64,000 bases of DNA from Massilia brevitalea (lineage in GTDB: Bacteria > Pseudomonadota > Gammaproteobacteria > Burkholderiales > Burkholderiaceae_D): NCBI RefSeq assembly GCF_030711405.1, contig NZ_JAULSI010000001.1:1-64000 (forward strand). Direction: 5' to 3'. The position numbers and the translations under genes are program-made. The notes below the pieces were generated by a model. The model saw only the letters and a list, made by a program, of their open reading frames with translations. It did not search any database and had not been told where the DNA came from. Of the stretch, positions 10,686 to 19,463 are shown one piece after another (position 1 is the first letter of the stretch; each line of letters opens with the position of its first letter).

Positions 10686-13604
10686 TCAAGCCCTTTCGAG
10701 CAGCGCAAACAAAGCCCGCGGATCGAGCGGCTTGACCAGGTGGTGGTCGAAGCCCGCCGCCTGCGTGCGCTGGCGGTCGCTTTCCTGGCCGTAGCCGGTC
10801 ACCGCAATCAGCAGCGCGTGCGCCGTTTCCGGCAGCGCGCGCAGGTGTTGGGCCAGCTCGTTGCCGTCCATCTCGGGCAGGCCGATGTCGAGCAGGCAGA
10901 CATCCGGCCGCTCAACGCGCGCCCGCGCCAGGCCGGCACGCGCGCCATACTCCACCATGACCGCATGCCCCGAGGCCTGCAGCAGCATGGCCAGCATCGT
11001 GGCCGCGTCGATGTTGTCGTCGACGATCAGGATGCGCAGCGCGCGCGCACCGTGCTGCGCCGCCGCGGCGCCGGACGCGGGAACGGCCGGCTCCTCGGGC
11101 GCCGCCGCGCGCGGCAGGCAGACCGTGAAGCTGCTGCCCTGCCCCAGCCCGGCGCTGTGGCAGCGCACCGTCCCGCCATGCAGCCCCACCAGGCTTTTCA
11201 CCAGCGCCAGCCCCAATCCCAGGCCGCCGGCCGAGCGGTCCGACGGCCGCTCGGCCTGGGCGAACAGGTCGAACACGTGGGCCACCAGGCCGGGCGCCAT
11301 GCCGATGCCGTTGTCGGCCACCTCGACCAGCAGGTGCTCGGCCTGCACCCCGGTGCGCAGCGCGATGCGGCCGCCCTCGGGCGTGTACTTGGCGGCGTTG
11401 TTCAGGATGTTGGTGAACACCTGCACCAGGCGCTTGCGGTCGCCCAGCACCAGCGCGGATTCCGGCGGCAGCGCCAGCACCAGCTGGTGCCGGCGGGCCT
11501 GCATCAGCGGCGCCACCTGCTCGACCGCCTCGGCCACGACATGGCGGATGTCCTGCGGCGCGTTGTCGAGCTTGACCAGCCCGCGCGTGACGCGCGACAC
11601 GTCCAGCAGGTCGTCGATCAGGTGGGTCATGTGCTCGACCTGGCGGCCGATGATCTGGCTGGTCTGGCGGATGCGCTCCTCGCCCAGCCGGGGGATCTGC
11701 AGCAGCTGGGCCGCGGCGCCAATCGGCGCCAGGGGATTCCTCAGCTCGTGCGCCAGCATCGCCAGGAATTCGTCCTTGCGCTGGTCGGCCAGGCGCAGCT
11801 GCTCCTGCACCGCGCGCCGCTCCGAGATATTACTGAAGAACATGGCGATGCCGCCCTCGGCTGCGCGGTGCACGCGGATCTCGCTCCAGGCCGGGCTGCC
11901 GTCGGGCAGGACGTGCGACAGTTCGATGATCTCGCTGCGGCCCGTGTCCATGACGCGGCGATACACCGCTTCGGTTTCGCTGCCGCGCAGCGCGGGAAAC
12001 ACCTCCCAGTGATTGTGGCCGACGATCTGGTCCGCGCTGCGCTGGTTCAGGCGCAGGCCTTCCGCGTTCATGCGCAGGATGGTCCAGTCGCGGCCGACCG
12101 TCGCGAAGCCTTCGGCCATGTTGTCGAAGATGTAGCGGCTCTGGTCGCGTTCCGTGCGCAGCGCGGCCTGCGCGCGGGTGGCTTCGACGGCCGACCAGGT
12201 GCGCTCGGCCATCTCGCGCGCCAGTTCGGCGTCCTCGGCCAGCCAGGCGCGCGGCGCGGCGTCGTGGATGGTCAGCACCACGTGCAGGCGCCCGGCCTGT
12301 ACCAGCGGCAGCAGCATATCGGCACGCACGCCGATCCGGTCGTAGGCCGCCGTGTGCTGCGCCGTGCGCGGATCGCGCGCCACGTCGCCATTCACCACCG
12401 CCCGCCCCGCGCGCAGCGCGGCGATCATTTCCGGGCCAAAGTCGTCCAGGGTCATGGTCTGTCCGGCCAGGCTGGCAGAGCCGGGCGCCGTCCAGTCGCG
12501 GCGGATGAAGGCCAGGCCGCGCTCGTCGTCGACTTCGCCGAACAGCACGCGCGAGGCGCGCAGCCTGCGGCCCAGCAGTTCGCAGGCCGCGGCGGTCACC
12601 TCGTCGGGATTGGCCAGGGTGCGGATGCGGTCGGACAGCTCCAGCAGGAAGGCCTGGCGCGAACGGATGGCCTCCAGCTGGGCCACCTTTACCGACAACT
12701 GCTGGCTGATGCGGTGCGCCTCGGTGACGTCGCTGCCCTGGGCAAAGATGCCGGTCACGCGCAGGTCCTGGCCCAGGATGGGCTGGAACAGCAGGTCGAC
12801 GTAGCGGTCTTCGAGCGGCGCGCCGCGCTCGCGCTGCAGCGTGATCTTGTGCTCGCGCAGCACGACCCGCTGGCCGCTGGCAAAGGCTTCGTCGAGCAGC
12901 TCCTTGAGGCCCTGCCCCACCAGTTCCGGCAGCGCTTCGCGCGCCGGCAGGCCGACCAGCGGCCGGCGCCCGACCAGGCGGTAGAAGGCGTCGTTGACCA
13001 TCTCGAAAGCGTGCCCGGTGCCGGACATGACCGCCATGAAGCCGGGCGCCTGGTCGAACAGGATCTGCAGCTGGCTGCGCTCGGCGTTCAGGATGCGCGT
13101 CATCGCCTCGTGCATCTGCGGCCGGTTCATCTGCGGCGCGTCGAGCACGGCGTGCGCATCCTGCTTCAGCTGATAGCGCTTGGCCGATGCGTCGACCTGG
13201 TACAGGTCGGTCACGTCGATCGCATTCTGCGACACGAAGATCACCTCGCCGTCCTCGCCGAACACAGGGCTGTGCACGGCGCTCCAGTAGCGCTCGTCGA
13301 ACACGGTACCGTCCGGGGTCGCGCGTGGCGTGGCATAGCGCAGCAGCGCGCTGGTGTGCGGCTTGCGCGTCGCGATGGCCAGTTCGATCGAGGCGCGCAC
13401 CTCGGCCAGGTTGGTCGAATCGGGATCGGCGGGATTCGCCGGAAACGCCTCGAAGATGTGCTTGCCGACCAGCTCCCCCTCGGTCCTGCCGGTTGCGTGC
13501 AGGTAGGCCGGGTTCGCTCCGATGAGGATGAAGCCGGTATCGATCAGCAGGTAAGGGTAAGGCGATGCCTGGAACAGCGCCTTGAAATCCGGGGAATGGG
13601 CCAT
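10686..13604 (-). CDS. Hybrid sensor histidine kinase with PAS, GAF and receiver domains
   Basis: The 972-residue protein has no convincing membrane helix and is probably cytoplasmic. In order it carries a PAS domain (about 5-135), a second PAS domain (about 175-300), a GAF-like domain (about 320-480) and a third PAS domain (about 490-610). Then come HisKA with the phospho-acceptor His in FLAMLAHELRNPLAP, an HATPase domain (NNAAKYTPEGGR, DNGIGM, GGLGLGLALVKSL) and a C-terminal receiver with its Asp in CLLDIGLPEMDG. No output domain or partner regulator gene lies nearby, so the phosphorelay target is unknown. It is divergent from the AAA ATPase. The ribosome site is weak (GAGAA). Confidence 0.9.
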   Translation of the reverse strand: MAHSPDFKALFQASPYPYLLIDTGFILIGANPAYLHATGRTEGELVGKHIFEAFPANPADPDSTNLAEVRASIELAIATRKPHTSALLRYATPRATPDGTVFDERYWSAVHSPVFGEDGEVIFVSQNAIDVTDLYQVDASAKRYQLKQDAHAVLDAPQMNRPQMHEAMTRILNAERSQLQILFDQAPGFMAVMSGTGHAFEMVNDAFYRLVGRRPLVGLPAREALPELVGQGLKELLDEAFASGQRVVLREHKITLQRERGAPLEDRYVDLLFQPILGQDLRVTGIFAQGSDVTEAHRISQQLSVKVAQLEAIRSRQAFLLELSDRIRTLANPDEVTAAACELLGRRLRASRVLFGEVDDERGLAFIRRDWTAPGSASLAGQTMTLDDFGPEMIAALRAGRAVVNGDVARDPRTAQHTAAYDRIGVRADMLLPLVQAGRLHVVLTIHDAAPRAWLAEDAELAREMAERTWSAVEATRAQAALRTERDQSRYIFDNMAEGFATVGRDWTILRMNAEGLRLNQRSADQIVGHNHWEVFPALRGSETEAVYRRVMDTGRSEIIELSHVLPDGSPAWSEIRVHRAAEGGIAMFFSNISERRAVQEQLRLADQRKDEFLAMLAHELRNPLAPIGAAAQLLQIPRLGEERIRQTSQIIGRQVEHMTHLIDDLLDVSRVTRGLVKLDNAPQDIRHVVAEAVEQVAPLMQARRHQLVLALPPESALVLGDRKRLVQVFTNILNNAAKYTPEGGRIALRTGVQAEHLLVEVADNGIGMAPGLVAHVFDLFAQAERPSDRSAGGLGLGLALVKSLVGLHGGTVRCHSAGLGQGSSFTVCLPRAAAPEEPAVPASGAAAAQHGARALRILIVDDNIDAATMLAMLLQASGHAVMVEYGARAGLARARVERPDVCLLDIGLPEMDGNELAQHLRALPETAHALLIAVTGYGQESDRQRTQAAGFDHHLVKPLDPRALFALLERA

Positions 13605-13728
13605 GGCGCATTCTCACACAGAATGCTTCGCCGGCGCAGTGCGCAAGACCGGCCGCGCCGTCGATTAGGCGGGATCGCGCTGTACAATGCATGCGGCACA
13701 CCGCGCCTGCCCCCCGGAGAATCGTTCG

Positions 13729-14475
13729 ATGAAAACGCGTCCCTATCTCGCCGAGGTCGGCCTGAAACCAGGCGCGGCCGCGCTGATGCGCGAGTTCCCC
13801 TTCACCTTGCCGGCGGTGCGTTCGCTCGCGCGCCTGGCCCTGCATCCTCGGGTGACATTCTTCGTGGGTGAGAACGGCTCCGGCAAATCGACCCTGCTCG
13901 AAGCGATCGCGGTGGCGATGGGCTTCAATGCCGAAGGCGGCGGGCGCAATTTCAACTTCGCCACGCGCGCATCGCACTCGGCCCTGCACGAACAGCTGCG
14001 CCTGGTGCGCGGTATCGCGACGCCGCGCGACGGCTACTTCCTGCGCGCGGAGAGCTTCTTCAACGTCAGCACCGAGATCGAAAGACTGGACCGTGAAGGC
14101 GTCGGCCCCAGGATCATCGACTCGTATGGCGGCAAGGCCCTGCACGAGCAGTCGCACGGCGAAGCCTTCCTCACCCTGTTCATGGAACGCTTCGGCGGCA
14201 AGGGCTTCTACATCCTCGACGAACCCGAGGCCGCCCTCTCCCCGCAGCGCCAGCTCGCCATGCTGAGCCGCCTGCACGACCTGGTGCGCGAAGGCAGCCA
14301 GTTCCTGGTCGCGACCCACTCGCCGATCCTGATGGCCTACCCGGATGCGCTCATCTACGAATGCGGCGCCGGCGGCATCCGCGAGGTGGCCTACGAAGAC
14401 ACCGAACACTACCGCGTCATGCACGACTTCATCGCCAACCCGCAGCGCATGCTGAAGGTATTGCTCGAGGACTGA
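13729..14475 (+). CDS. AAA-type ATPase, SMC/RecF-like (AAA_15/AAA_23 kind)
   Basis: The 248-residue protein has a Walker A motif (FFVGENGSGKSTLLEA, about residues 43-58) and a Walker B motif (FYILDEPEAALSP). A downstream ATHSPILMAYPDA switch motif is typical of stand-alone ABC-like ATPases. Start 13729 is chosen over the longer frame because GGAGA (13716-13720) is placed 8 nt before it. Such proteins often serve as orphan ATPases or as parts of defence pairs, but no nuclease or toxin gene adjoins it. The next gene is a convergent outer-membrane protein 4 bp away. The role is unknown. A 13-mer around a TACAAT box at 13682 is shared with the promoter near 3144. Confidence 0.85.
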   Translation: MKTRPYLAEVGLKPGAAALMREFPFTLPAVRSLARLALHPRVTFFVGENGSGKSTLLEAIAVAMGFNAEGGGRNFNFATRASHSALHEQLRLVRGIATPRDGYFLRAESFFNVSTEIERLDREGVGPRIIDSYGGKALHEQSHGEAFLTLFMERFGGKGFYILDEPEAALSPQRQLAMLSRLHDLVREGSQFLVATHSPILMAYPDALIYECGAGGIREVAYEDTEHYRVMHDFIANPQRMLKVLLED

Positions 14476-14479
14476 ACGC

Positions 14480-15151
14480 TCAGAAGCGGTAGCTGATGCC
14501 GGCGCGGACCACCGGGTACAACTTGAAGTCGTCGACCTCGTCGGCCAGTTTGGCGTTTTCGGCAGCGATGTCGCGCGCCAGCTGCGCGCAGCTGGCCGCC
14601 GAGGCCGTGCAGCCGCTCGATGCCAATGCGGTGTTCGGCGAACCCTGGAAGGTCACGCCCAGGTCCAGGCCGACGCTCCAGCCGCTCTGCTTGAGCGCAT
14701 TGCCCCAGCCGATGCCGAGATACGGCGCGGCCTTGCGGAAATCGATTTTGCCGTCCAGGCGGCCGACGGTGGCGGCGCTGTACACGGTGCCGTTGATGTC
14801 GTAGCTGCCCGCGGCGTTCGGCCTGGCGTGCGCGTCGATCTTGTTGCCGTTGTAGACCACGCCGCCGCTGATGCGGAAGCTGCCGTCGAACGGGTGATAG
14901 TCGAGCAGCGCATCGGCCGTGGCCAGCTTCAGCTTGAAGTCGTAGTCGACGTCGGAGGTGCTGCCGTCGTACGAATACTTGGCGACGTTGATGCCGATGC
15001 GCGCATTCAGCTTGGCGGCGAGCGGCGTGCTGAGGTGCAGGCCAAGGCCGGTGCTGCCGAGATCGGCCGAGGCGGCGATCTCGCCGGCCGATGCGCACTG
15101 GGCGGCGGCCAGGGCGGCGAACAGGAATGCGGCGCGTGCGTTGAATGTCAT
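14480..15151 (-). CDS. Outer-membrane beta-barrel protein, small porin-like family
   Basis: The 223-residue protein has a signal peptide (cleavage likely after ASA, about residue 22). Alternating beta strands follow, and it ends in aromatic YRF, a typical C-terminal signal for outer-membrane insertion. Motifs such as YLGIGWGN and GLDLGVTFQG resemble small outer-membrane beta-barrel proteins found in Betaproteobacteria. Start 15151 has AAGGA close upstream. A segment with two cysteines (SSGCTASAASCAQ) probably forms a disulfide-closed loop. No enzymatic motif is visible, and function beyond membrane location is not assigned. Confidence 0.8.
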   Translation of the reverse strand: MTFNARAAFLFAALAAAQCASAGEIAASADLGSTGLGLHLSTPLAAKLNARIGINVAKYSYDGSTSDVDYDFKLKLATADALLDYHPFDGSFRISGGVVYNGNKIDAHARPNAAGSYDINGTVYSAATVGRLDGKIDFRKAAPYLGIGWGNALKQSGWSVGLDLGVTFQGSPNTALASSGCTASAASCAQLARDIAAENAKLADEVDDFKLYPVVRAGISYRF

Positions 15152-15301
15152 GGTCTTCCTTGTAGTGTCCCGGCGATGGCGGGAGCGTTGAACGAAGACA
15201 GGATTATTCAATGCCGATGGAAGCCCGGTCCATGGGCCATTTGGCCCATTGCGGCCGGCGCAGGACGGTGGCAGGAAGCCCTAAGGGCATATCGGTAACG
15301 C

Positions 15302-15430
15302 GTAGGGTGGACCGGGCCACGAGAGGCGGGTTTCCCGTCCACGCGGCGATCGTTTGCAGCAAGATCATTCGGCACGAAAGCGGAGCGTCCACCTATCACC
15401 GCGTGGACGGCAAAGCCGTCCACCCTACGG
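15302..15430. repeat. REP-like palindromes downstream of the acetyltransferase
   Basis: At about 15302-15345 CGTAGGGTGGAC pairs with GTCCACGCGG. At about 15399-15430 ACCGCGTGGACGGC pairs with GCCGTCCACCCTACGG. These are the GTGGAC variant of the same family, in head-to-head orientation. The second copy overlaps the stop region of the acetyltransferase, so it may act as a 3' hairpin. Confidence 0.7.
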
Positions 15431-15880
15431 GTGCAGGCGGATCTCGGCCACCATCTCGTGGTTGCAGTCGATGCCGATCTCCACGAAGCCGAAGCTCCGA
15501 TAAAACGCGCTGGCGCGCTCGTTGCGCGGGTGGTAGCAGATGTTGATCAGCGCCACATCGGGCTGCGTCTTGATCTCCGCGATCAGCAATTCCATCGCGC
15601 GCCGGCCGATGCCCTGCGACTGCAGCGGATAGTCGACCATGAAGCGGTAGATACCGTAGCAGCCGGGCCGGCCATCATCCTCGCGGTTGTAGAGCGCGAA
15701 GCCGGCCGGGCGTTCGTCCTGGTAGATCGCGCGCGGCACGAACACGTCGTAGAACCTGGCCTGCGCGATCGAATAGGCGTTCGAGTGCAGCAGGTCGCGC
15801 TGGTGCTCGGGCAGCTCCATGTCCATCAGCGCCTCGAAGTTGTGTTCGGTGACGTCGCGCAGGCTGATCGTCATGCTCAT
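15425..15880 (-). CDS. GNAT-family N-acetyltransferase
   Basis: The 151-residue protein has the acetyl-CoA-binding motif A (VDYPLQSQGIGRRAMELLI) and a C-terminal YRSFGFVEIG segment, both typical of GNAT enzymes. The substrate is unknown. The start ATG at 15880 overlaps the stop of the glucokinase/RpiR gene by 4 nt (ATGA), so the two should be translationally coupled. A second in-frame ATG two codons later (15874) is also possible. The pairing with a sugar kinase is compatible with acetylation of an amino sugar or of a protein, but that is only a guess. Confidence 0.85.
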   Translation of the reverse strand: MSMTISLRDVTEHNFEALMDMELPEHQRDLLHSNAYSIAQARFYDVFVPRAIYQDERPAGFALYNREDDGRPGCYGIYRFMVDYPLQSQGIGRRAMELLIAEIKTQPDVALINICYHPRNERASAFYRSFGFVEIGIDCNHEMVAEIRLHP

Positions 15881-17730
15881 ACGTCCAGGTGCGAAATGAG
15901 CAGCCTGCGCTTCTCGATGTCGCCGTTCTCGCCAGCCTGGTCGCCCAGCGAAATCCCGACCGCCATGATGTCGATGAGGAGCAGCTGCAAAATGCGCGAG
16001 ATCATCGACAGGAAGGTCGTGCTGTCCTCGGTGTGGTCGACCGCCAGGCAGACGTTCGCCTTTTTTGCCAGCGCCGACTTGCTGCTGGTGATGGCAATCA
16101 CGCTCGCTCCCGCGGCACGCGCGGCGTCGACGGCCGACAGCAGCTCGGGCGCCTGGCCGGCCGTGGAAATGGCCACCACCACGTCGCCCGGCTGCAGCAG
16201 TTCGGCTGCCAGCTGGAACAAATGGGCGTCGCCATGCGCCGTGGTCGGGATGCGGAAGCGGAAGAACTTGTGCTGGCCATCGAGCGCCACCACGCGCGCA
16301 TTGCCCATCGCGTAGAACTCGACCTTGTTGGCGCGGCGCAGCAGCTCGATGGCGCGGTCGATCGCGTGCACGTCGAGCCCGTCGCGGAATTTCAGGATCG
16401 CCGACACGGTGTTGTCGATCACCTTGGCCGACAAATCGTGGGTGCTGTCGCTCATGCGCACCTGGCTGTGGCGCACCGGGATCGAGCCGGTCAGGCTGCC
16501 GGCGAATTTCAATTTGAATTCGGCCAGGCCCTGGAAGCCGAGCGAGCGGCAGAAGCGGATCACGGTCGGCTGGCTCACATCCGCCAGGCGCGCGATCTCG
16601 GCGATCGGCTCGGACAGCACCTTGCGTGGATGCTCCAGCACCAGGGCGGCCACGCGCTGCTCGGCCGGCGACAGCTCGTGCTGCAGGTGCTGTACGCGCT
16701 CCATCAGCGTGTTCGCGCCGCTGCGCCCGCGCAGGTGTTCCGACAGGATGGTCGACACGCCGCGCAGGGCCGGGTTCGGCGTCATGATGACGTAGGTCGG
16801 AATCTGCGCCAGGTAGTCGGTGAAGCGCCCCTTGGCCTCGAAGCGCGCGCGGAACGGAGAACCAGCGAACCACTGCGCGATGCGCGGCACGATGCCGCCG
16901 CCGATGAAGATGCCGCCGAATGCGCCCAGGGTCACGGCCAGGTTCGCCGCCGCCCCGCCCAGCATGCCGGCGAAGCACTCCAGCACTTCGAGGCAGAGCG
17001 CGTCGTTTTCTTCGAGTGCGCAGCTGACGATTTCCGCGGCCGTGCGCACCGGCGCCTCCACGCTATTCCGTTCGGCCAGCGCGCGGTAGACCAGCTCCAT
17101 GCCGGGGCCGGACAAAATGCGTTCGTTCGACACGTGCGGCCACTCGCGCCAGGCGTACTGCAGGATCGCGAACTCGCGCTCGTCGGCCGGGGCGAAGTTC
17201 ACGTGGCCGCCTTCGCTGCCCAGGGTGATGAAACCGTCGGCGGTCGGGATCACGCCGGAGACGCCGAGGCCGGTGCCGGCGCCGAGCACGCCCGCCACCG
17301 CATGCGGCGCAGGCTTGCCGCCGCCCACCTGCAGCACGTCGCCGGCCTGCAGGCCCGGCAGCGCCATCGCCAGCGCCGTGAAGTCGTTGACGATCAGGAG
17401 CGTCGACCAGCCCATGGTGCGGCGTACTTCGTCGGTGGAGAACTGCCAGGCGCGGTTCGTCATGCGCACCAGATCGCCGCTGATCGGGTTGGCCATGGCA
17501 AAGGCCGCGTGCGCGATGCGCTCGCCGCCATGCGCGTGCAGGTAGGCGTTCAGCAGCGGCACGATGCCGCTGAATTCGTCGCAGCGCAGGACCGCGGTCT
17601 GGCGCAGCACGCCGGGCGCCGTCTCGAGCGCAAAGCGGGCATGGGTGGCGCCGATGTCGGCCAGCAGGCGCGGACCATCGGCGTAGGAAGCACGGCTGGA
17701 TTTATGTTCGTTGTCTGGTACGGTGCTCAT
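15877..17730 (-). CDS. glk: Bifunctional glucokinase / RpiR-HexR-type transcriptional regulator
   Basis: The 617-residue fusion should phosphorylate glucose with ATP and also regulate genes in response to a sugar phosphate. Residues about 20-335 form a bacterial glucokinase (LLADIGATHARFALE phosphate loop, LIVNDFTALAMALPGL, GIFIGGGIVPRI). A RpiR-type helix-turn-helix follows (about 345-420, ADVSQPTVIRFCRSLGF). The C-terminal half is an SIS sugar-phosphate domain, including VVVAISTAGQAPELL and the SMISRILQLLLIDIMAVG tail. This fusion is known in Betaproteobacteria. The gene leads an operon with the acetyltransferase. A 21-bp inverted repeat at 17774-17794, 44 nt before the start, may be its own operator. 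It supplies glucose-6-phosphate from the glucose made by the alpha-glucosidase and amylases in this window. Confidence 0.93.
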   Translation of the reverse strand: MSTVPDNEHKSSRASYADGPRLLADIGATHARFALETAPGVLRQTAVLRCDEFSGIVPLLNAYLHAHGGERIAHAAFAMANPISGDLVRMTNRAWQFSTDEVRRTMGWSTLLIVNDFTALAMALPGLQAGDVLQVGGGKPAPHAVAGVLGAGTGLGVSGVIPTADGFITLGSEGGHVNFAPADEREFAILQYAWREWPHVSNERILSGPGMELVYRALAERNSVEAPVRTAAEIVSCALEENDALCLEVLECFAGMLGGAAANLAVTLGAFGGIFIGGGIVPRIAQWFAGSPFRARFEAKGRFTDYLAQIPTYVIMTPNPALRGVSTILSEHLRGRSGANTLMERVQHLQHELSPAEQRVAALVLEHPRKVLSEPIAEIARLADVSQPTVIRFCRSLGFQGLAEFKLKFAGSLTGSIPVRHSQVRMSDSTHDLSAKVIDNTVSAILKFRDGLDVHAIDRAIELLRRANKVEFYAMGNARVVALDGQHKFFRFRIPTTAHGDAHLFQLAAELLQPGDVVVAISTAGQAPELLSAVDAARAAGASVIAITSSKSALAKKANVCLAVDHTEDSTTFLSMISRILQLLLIDIMAVGISLGDQAGENGDIEKRRLLISHLDV

Positions 17731-17773
17731 TGCGCGCCTGGATATGGCTGGGATACCTCTGAAGGCGCACAGG

Positions 17774-17794
17774 ATAGCATTGTTTGAATGCTAT
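17774..17794. promoter_or_regulatory. Inverted repeat upstream of glk/rpiR, possible operator
   Basis: Perfect 8-bp arms ATAGCATT (17774-17781) and AATGCTAT (17787-17794) flank a 5-nt spacer, just upstream of the fusion gene. Autoregulation by the RpiR domain is a reasonable inference. It does not match the other operator classes in the window. Confidence 0.55.
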
Positions 17795-17838
17795 GACATG
17801 GCTCGCGCCCCCAGGGCCTGGAACTGATCGCCAGCCGC

Positions 17839-18669
17839 TTACTCCTTGCTCGCGCAGGTCAGGGTGCTGCCGGCCGTGTTGCGCGCACTCGCCATCCCCA
17901 GTTTTCCCGCGCCATCGTAGGCCAGCTGGACCGAGCGTGCGTCGGGCATGACCAGGATCAGCGTCATGCTGCGGCCGGCATCGTCGATGTTCACTGTCTC
18001 TGTGCTGGCCAGCTTCATGTCGAACGACGCGTCGCCAACCTTGATCACGCTGCCGTCGATCTCGACGTCCGCATCGCGCCGCACCAGTGGATTCTTGATG
18101 TCGCCGCATGAAAGGGTCTGCTTCTTCCCGTTGATCAGGCTGGCCAGCACCTGGTGCAGCGGCTGGGTATTAAGCTTGCCGGTGGCTGCGACCTGGGTAC
18201 ACAGGAATCCCTTGTCATCGCGCTCGATGCTTGCGGTGCCGTCGATGCCGGACAGCGTCATGGCCCCCTCCTGCGCCGAGTTCATGTGGAACATCGCGCT
18301 GGTGCCATGGCCGCCCTTGCCGTTGGCCATCCGTTGCAGCGTGATGTTGTGCGCATCGCGGAAGTCGATCGCAAGACCGTTCGCCGAGGCCTTGCCGTCG
18401 GCGCCGACAGTGATGGTGACGTTGGCCGTGTCCGTACCCGGCGTGCGCATGCACGAGCCGGTGTAGCTGCCGGCCACCATCGGGCCGAGGAGCGGCCAGT
18501 ACTTGAGTTGCGGCGCCGGCGCCTCGCCGGCTGGCGCGTCGTCGTCCTGGACCTGCGCCGAGGTCTCGGCCTGGGCATCGCCGGTAACGGAGCCGTCTTT
18601 GTCCTTGTTGCAGGCGGACAGCAGCAGGGAGAGAGTCAGGGCGGACAACACGGCAATGCGACGATTCAT
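17839..18669 (-). CDS. Hypothetical lipoprotein
   Basis: The 276-residue protein starts with a lipoprotein signal (LLLSACNKD, Cys at about residue 20). A short acidic linker and a beta-rich body follow with several GxxxxTxTxxG-like strands. The start at 18669 is supported by GGAGG 6 nt upstream. Four cysteines after the lipid-anchored one (GSCMRTP, GFLCTQV, LSCGDIK, LTCASKE) could pair in two disulfides. No family was recognised. It is probably an envelope protein, anchored to the inner or outer membrane. The upstream neighbour on the same strand is the truncated RlmI-like gene, about 100 bp away. Confidence 0.75.
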   Translation of the reverse strand: MNRRIAVLSALTLSLLLSACNKDKDGSVTGDAQAETSAQVQDDDAPAGEAPAPQLKYWPLLGPMVAGSYTGSCMRTPGTDTANVTITVGADGKASANGLAIDFRDAHNITLQRMANGKGGHGTSAMFHMNSAQEGAMTLSGIDGTASIERDDKGFLCTQVAATGKLNTQPLHQVLASLINGKKQTLSCGDIKNPLVRRDADVEIDGSVIKVGDASFDMKLASTETVNIDDAGRSMTLILVMPDARSVQLAYDGAGKLGMASARNTAGSTLTCASKE

Positions 18670-18767
18670 GGGGCCTCCAATGGATGAGGACCGTACGCTA
18701 GCATGCGGATTGACTTTCTTGCAACTGGCAAACCTGGCCGGTGAGGGCCAGGCCGGCTGCTTGCGCC

Positions 18768-19403
18768 TCAACGCGGATAAACAAACCCGGTCCGGATATC
18801 CGTCGGCACCAGCCCCCTGCCCTCGCGCACCATCAGGCGCTGCGGCGGTTCCTCGCCGGCCAGCGCGCGCCACACGACGGGCAGGCCCTCGCCCTTGCGC
18901 AGCAGTTCGTCGCTGCGCTCGAACACGTTGCCGCAGCCGGTGGCCTTGACCAGGGCCTGCACGATCGCCACCCGCCACAAATCGACGGCGCCGGAGTTGA
19001 ACTGGCACACTAGGTAGCCCTCGGCGCCGCCATAGCCGTGCACGAGCAGGCCCGGCAAGCCATCCTTGTCGCCATCGATGAGCTGCACCAGCGCCTGCGG
19101 ATCGGCCGTGTGCCAGGCCGTCAGGCGGCGCCCGAGCGCTACCTGCACGCGGCGCTTGATCAGCGCGTGGTCAATCGGCTCGTCTTCGCGCAGGGTCCAG
19201 ATGCGGGCGGCGATCTGCGATTTGGCGTTGTAGGCGGCGCGCGCCAGGAACTGGCGCGACGAGGATTGCACGACGGCGGTGGCGCCGGGCTTGTTGCGCT
19301 CCTGCGGCCTGCCGTCGACCTTGTCGATGGCGGACAGGTAGATCCAGGGGTCGCCGGCAAGGATGGATTTTTCCTTGCCCTGTTTGATGGTAATGATGAG
19401 CAT
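18768..19403 (-). pseudogene. rlmI: Truncated RlmI-like 23S rRNA methyltransferase (PUA and central domain only)
   Basis: The 211-residue frame matches the first half of class I SAM-dependent 23S rRNA m5C methyltransferases. It has the PUA start (KQGKEKSILAGDPWIYLSAI), the LIDGDKDGLPGLLVHGYG block and the FERSDELLRKGEGLP segment. It stops right after DIRTGF, where the family continues with Y/F-LDQR and the whole SAM-binding Rossmann domain. The usual length is about 390-400 residues. No remaining half was found downstream in any frame. Without the catalytic domain it cannot methylate RNA. It is best seen as a truncated gene, although a stand-alone RNA-binding product is possible. Confidence 0.75.
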
Positions 19404-19463
19404 GTGCGGCTTTCGTGGGCAGGGGCGACATCATACAGCAAGCCGCCGCCCCGGCTTTCACGC

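Noticed and set aside
10740-13871. Long plus-strand frame opposite the hybrid kinase
   Set aside because: Antisense shadow of a gene with complete kinase and receiver motifs; its composition is low-complexity.
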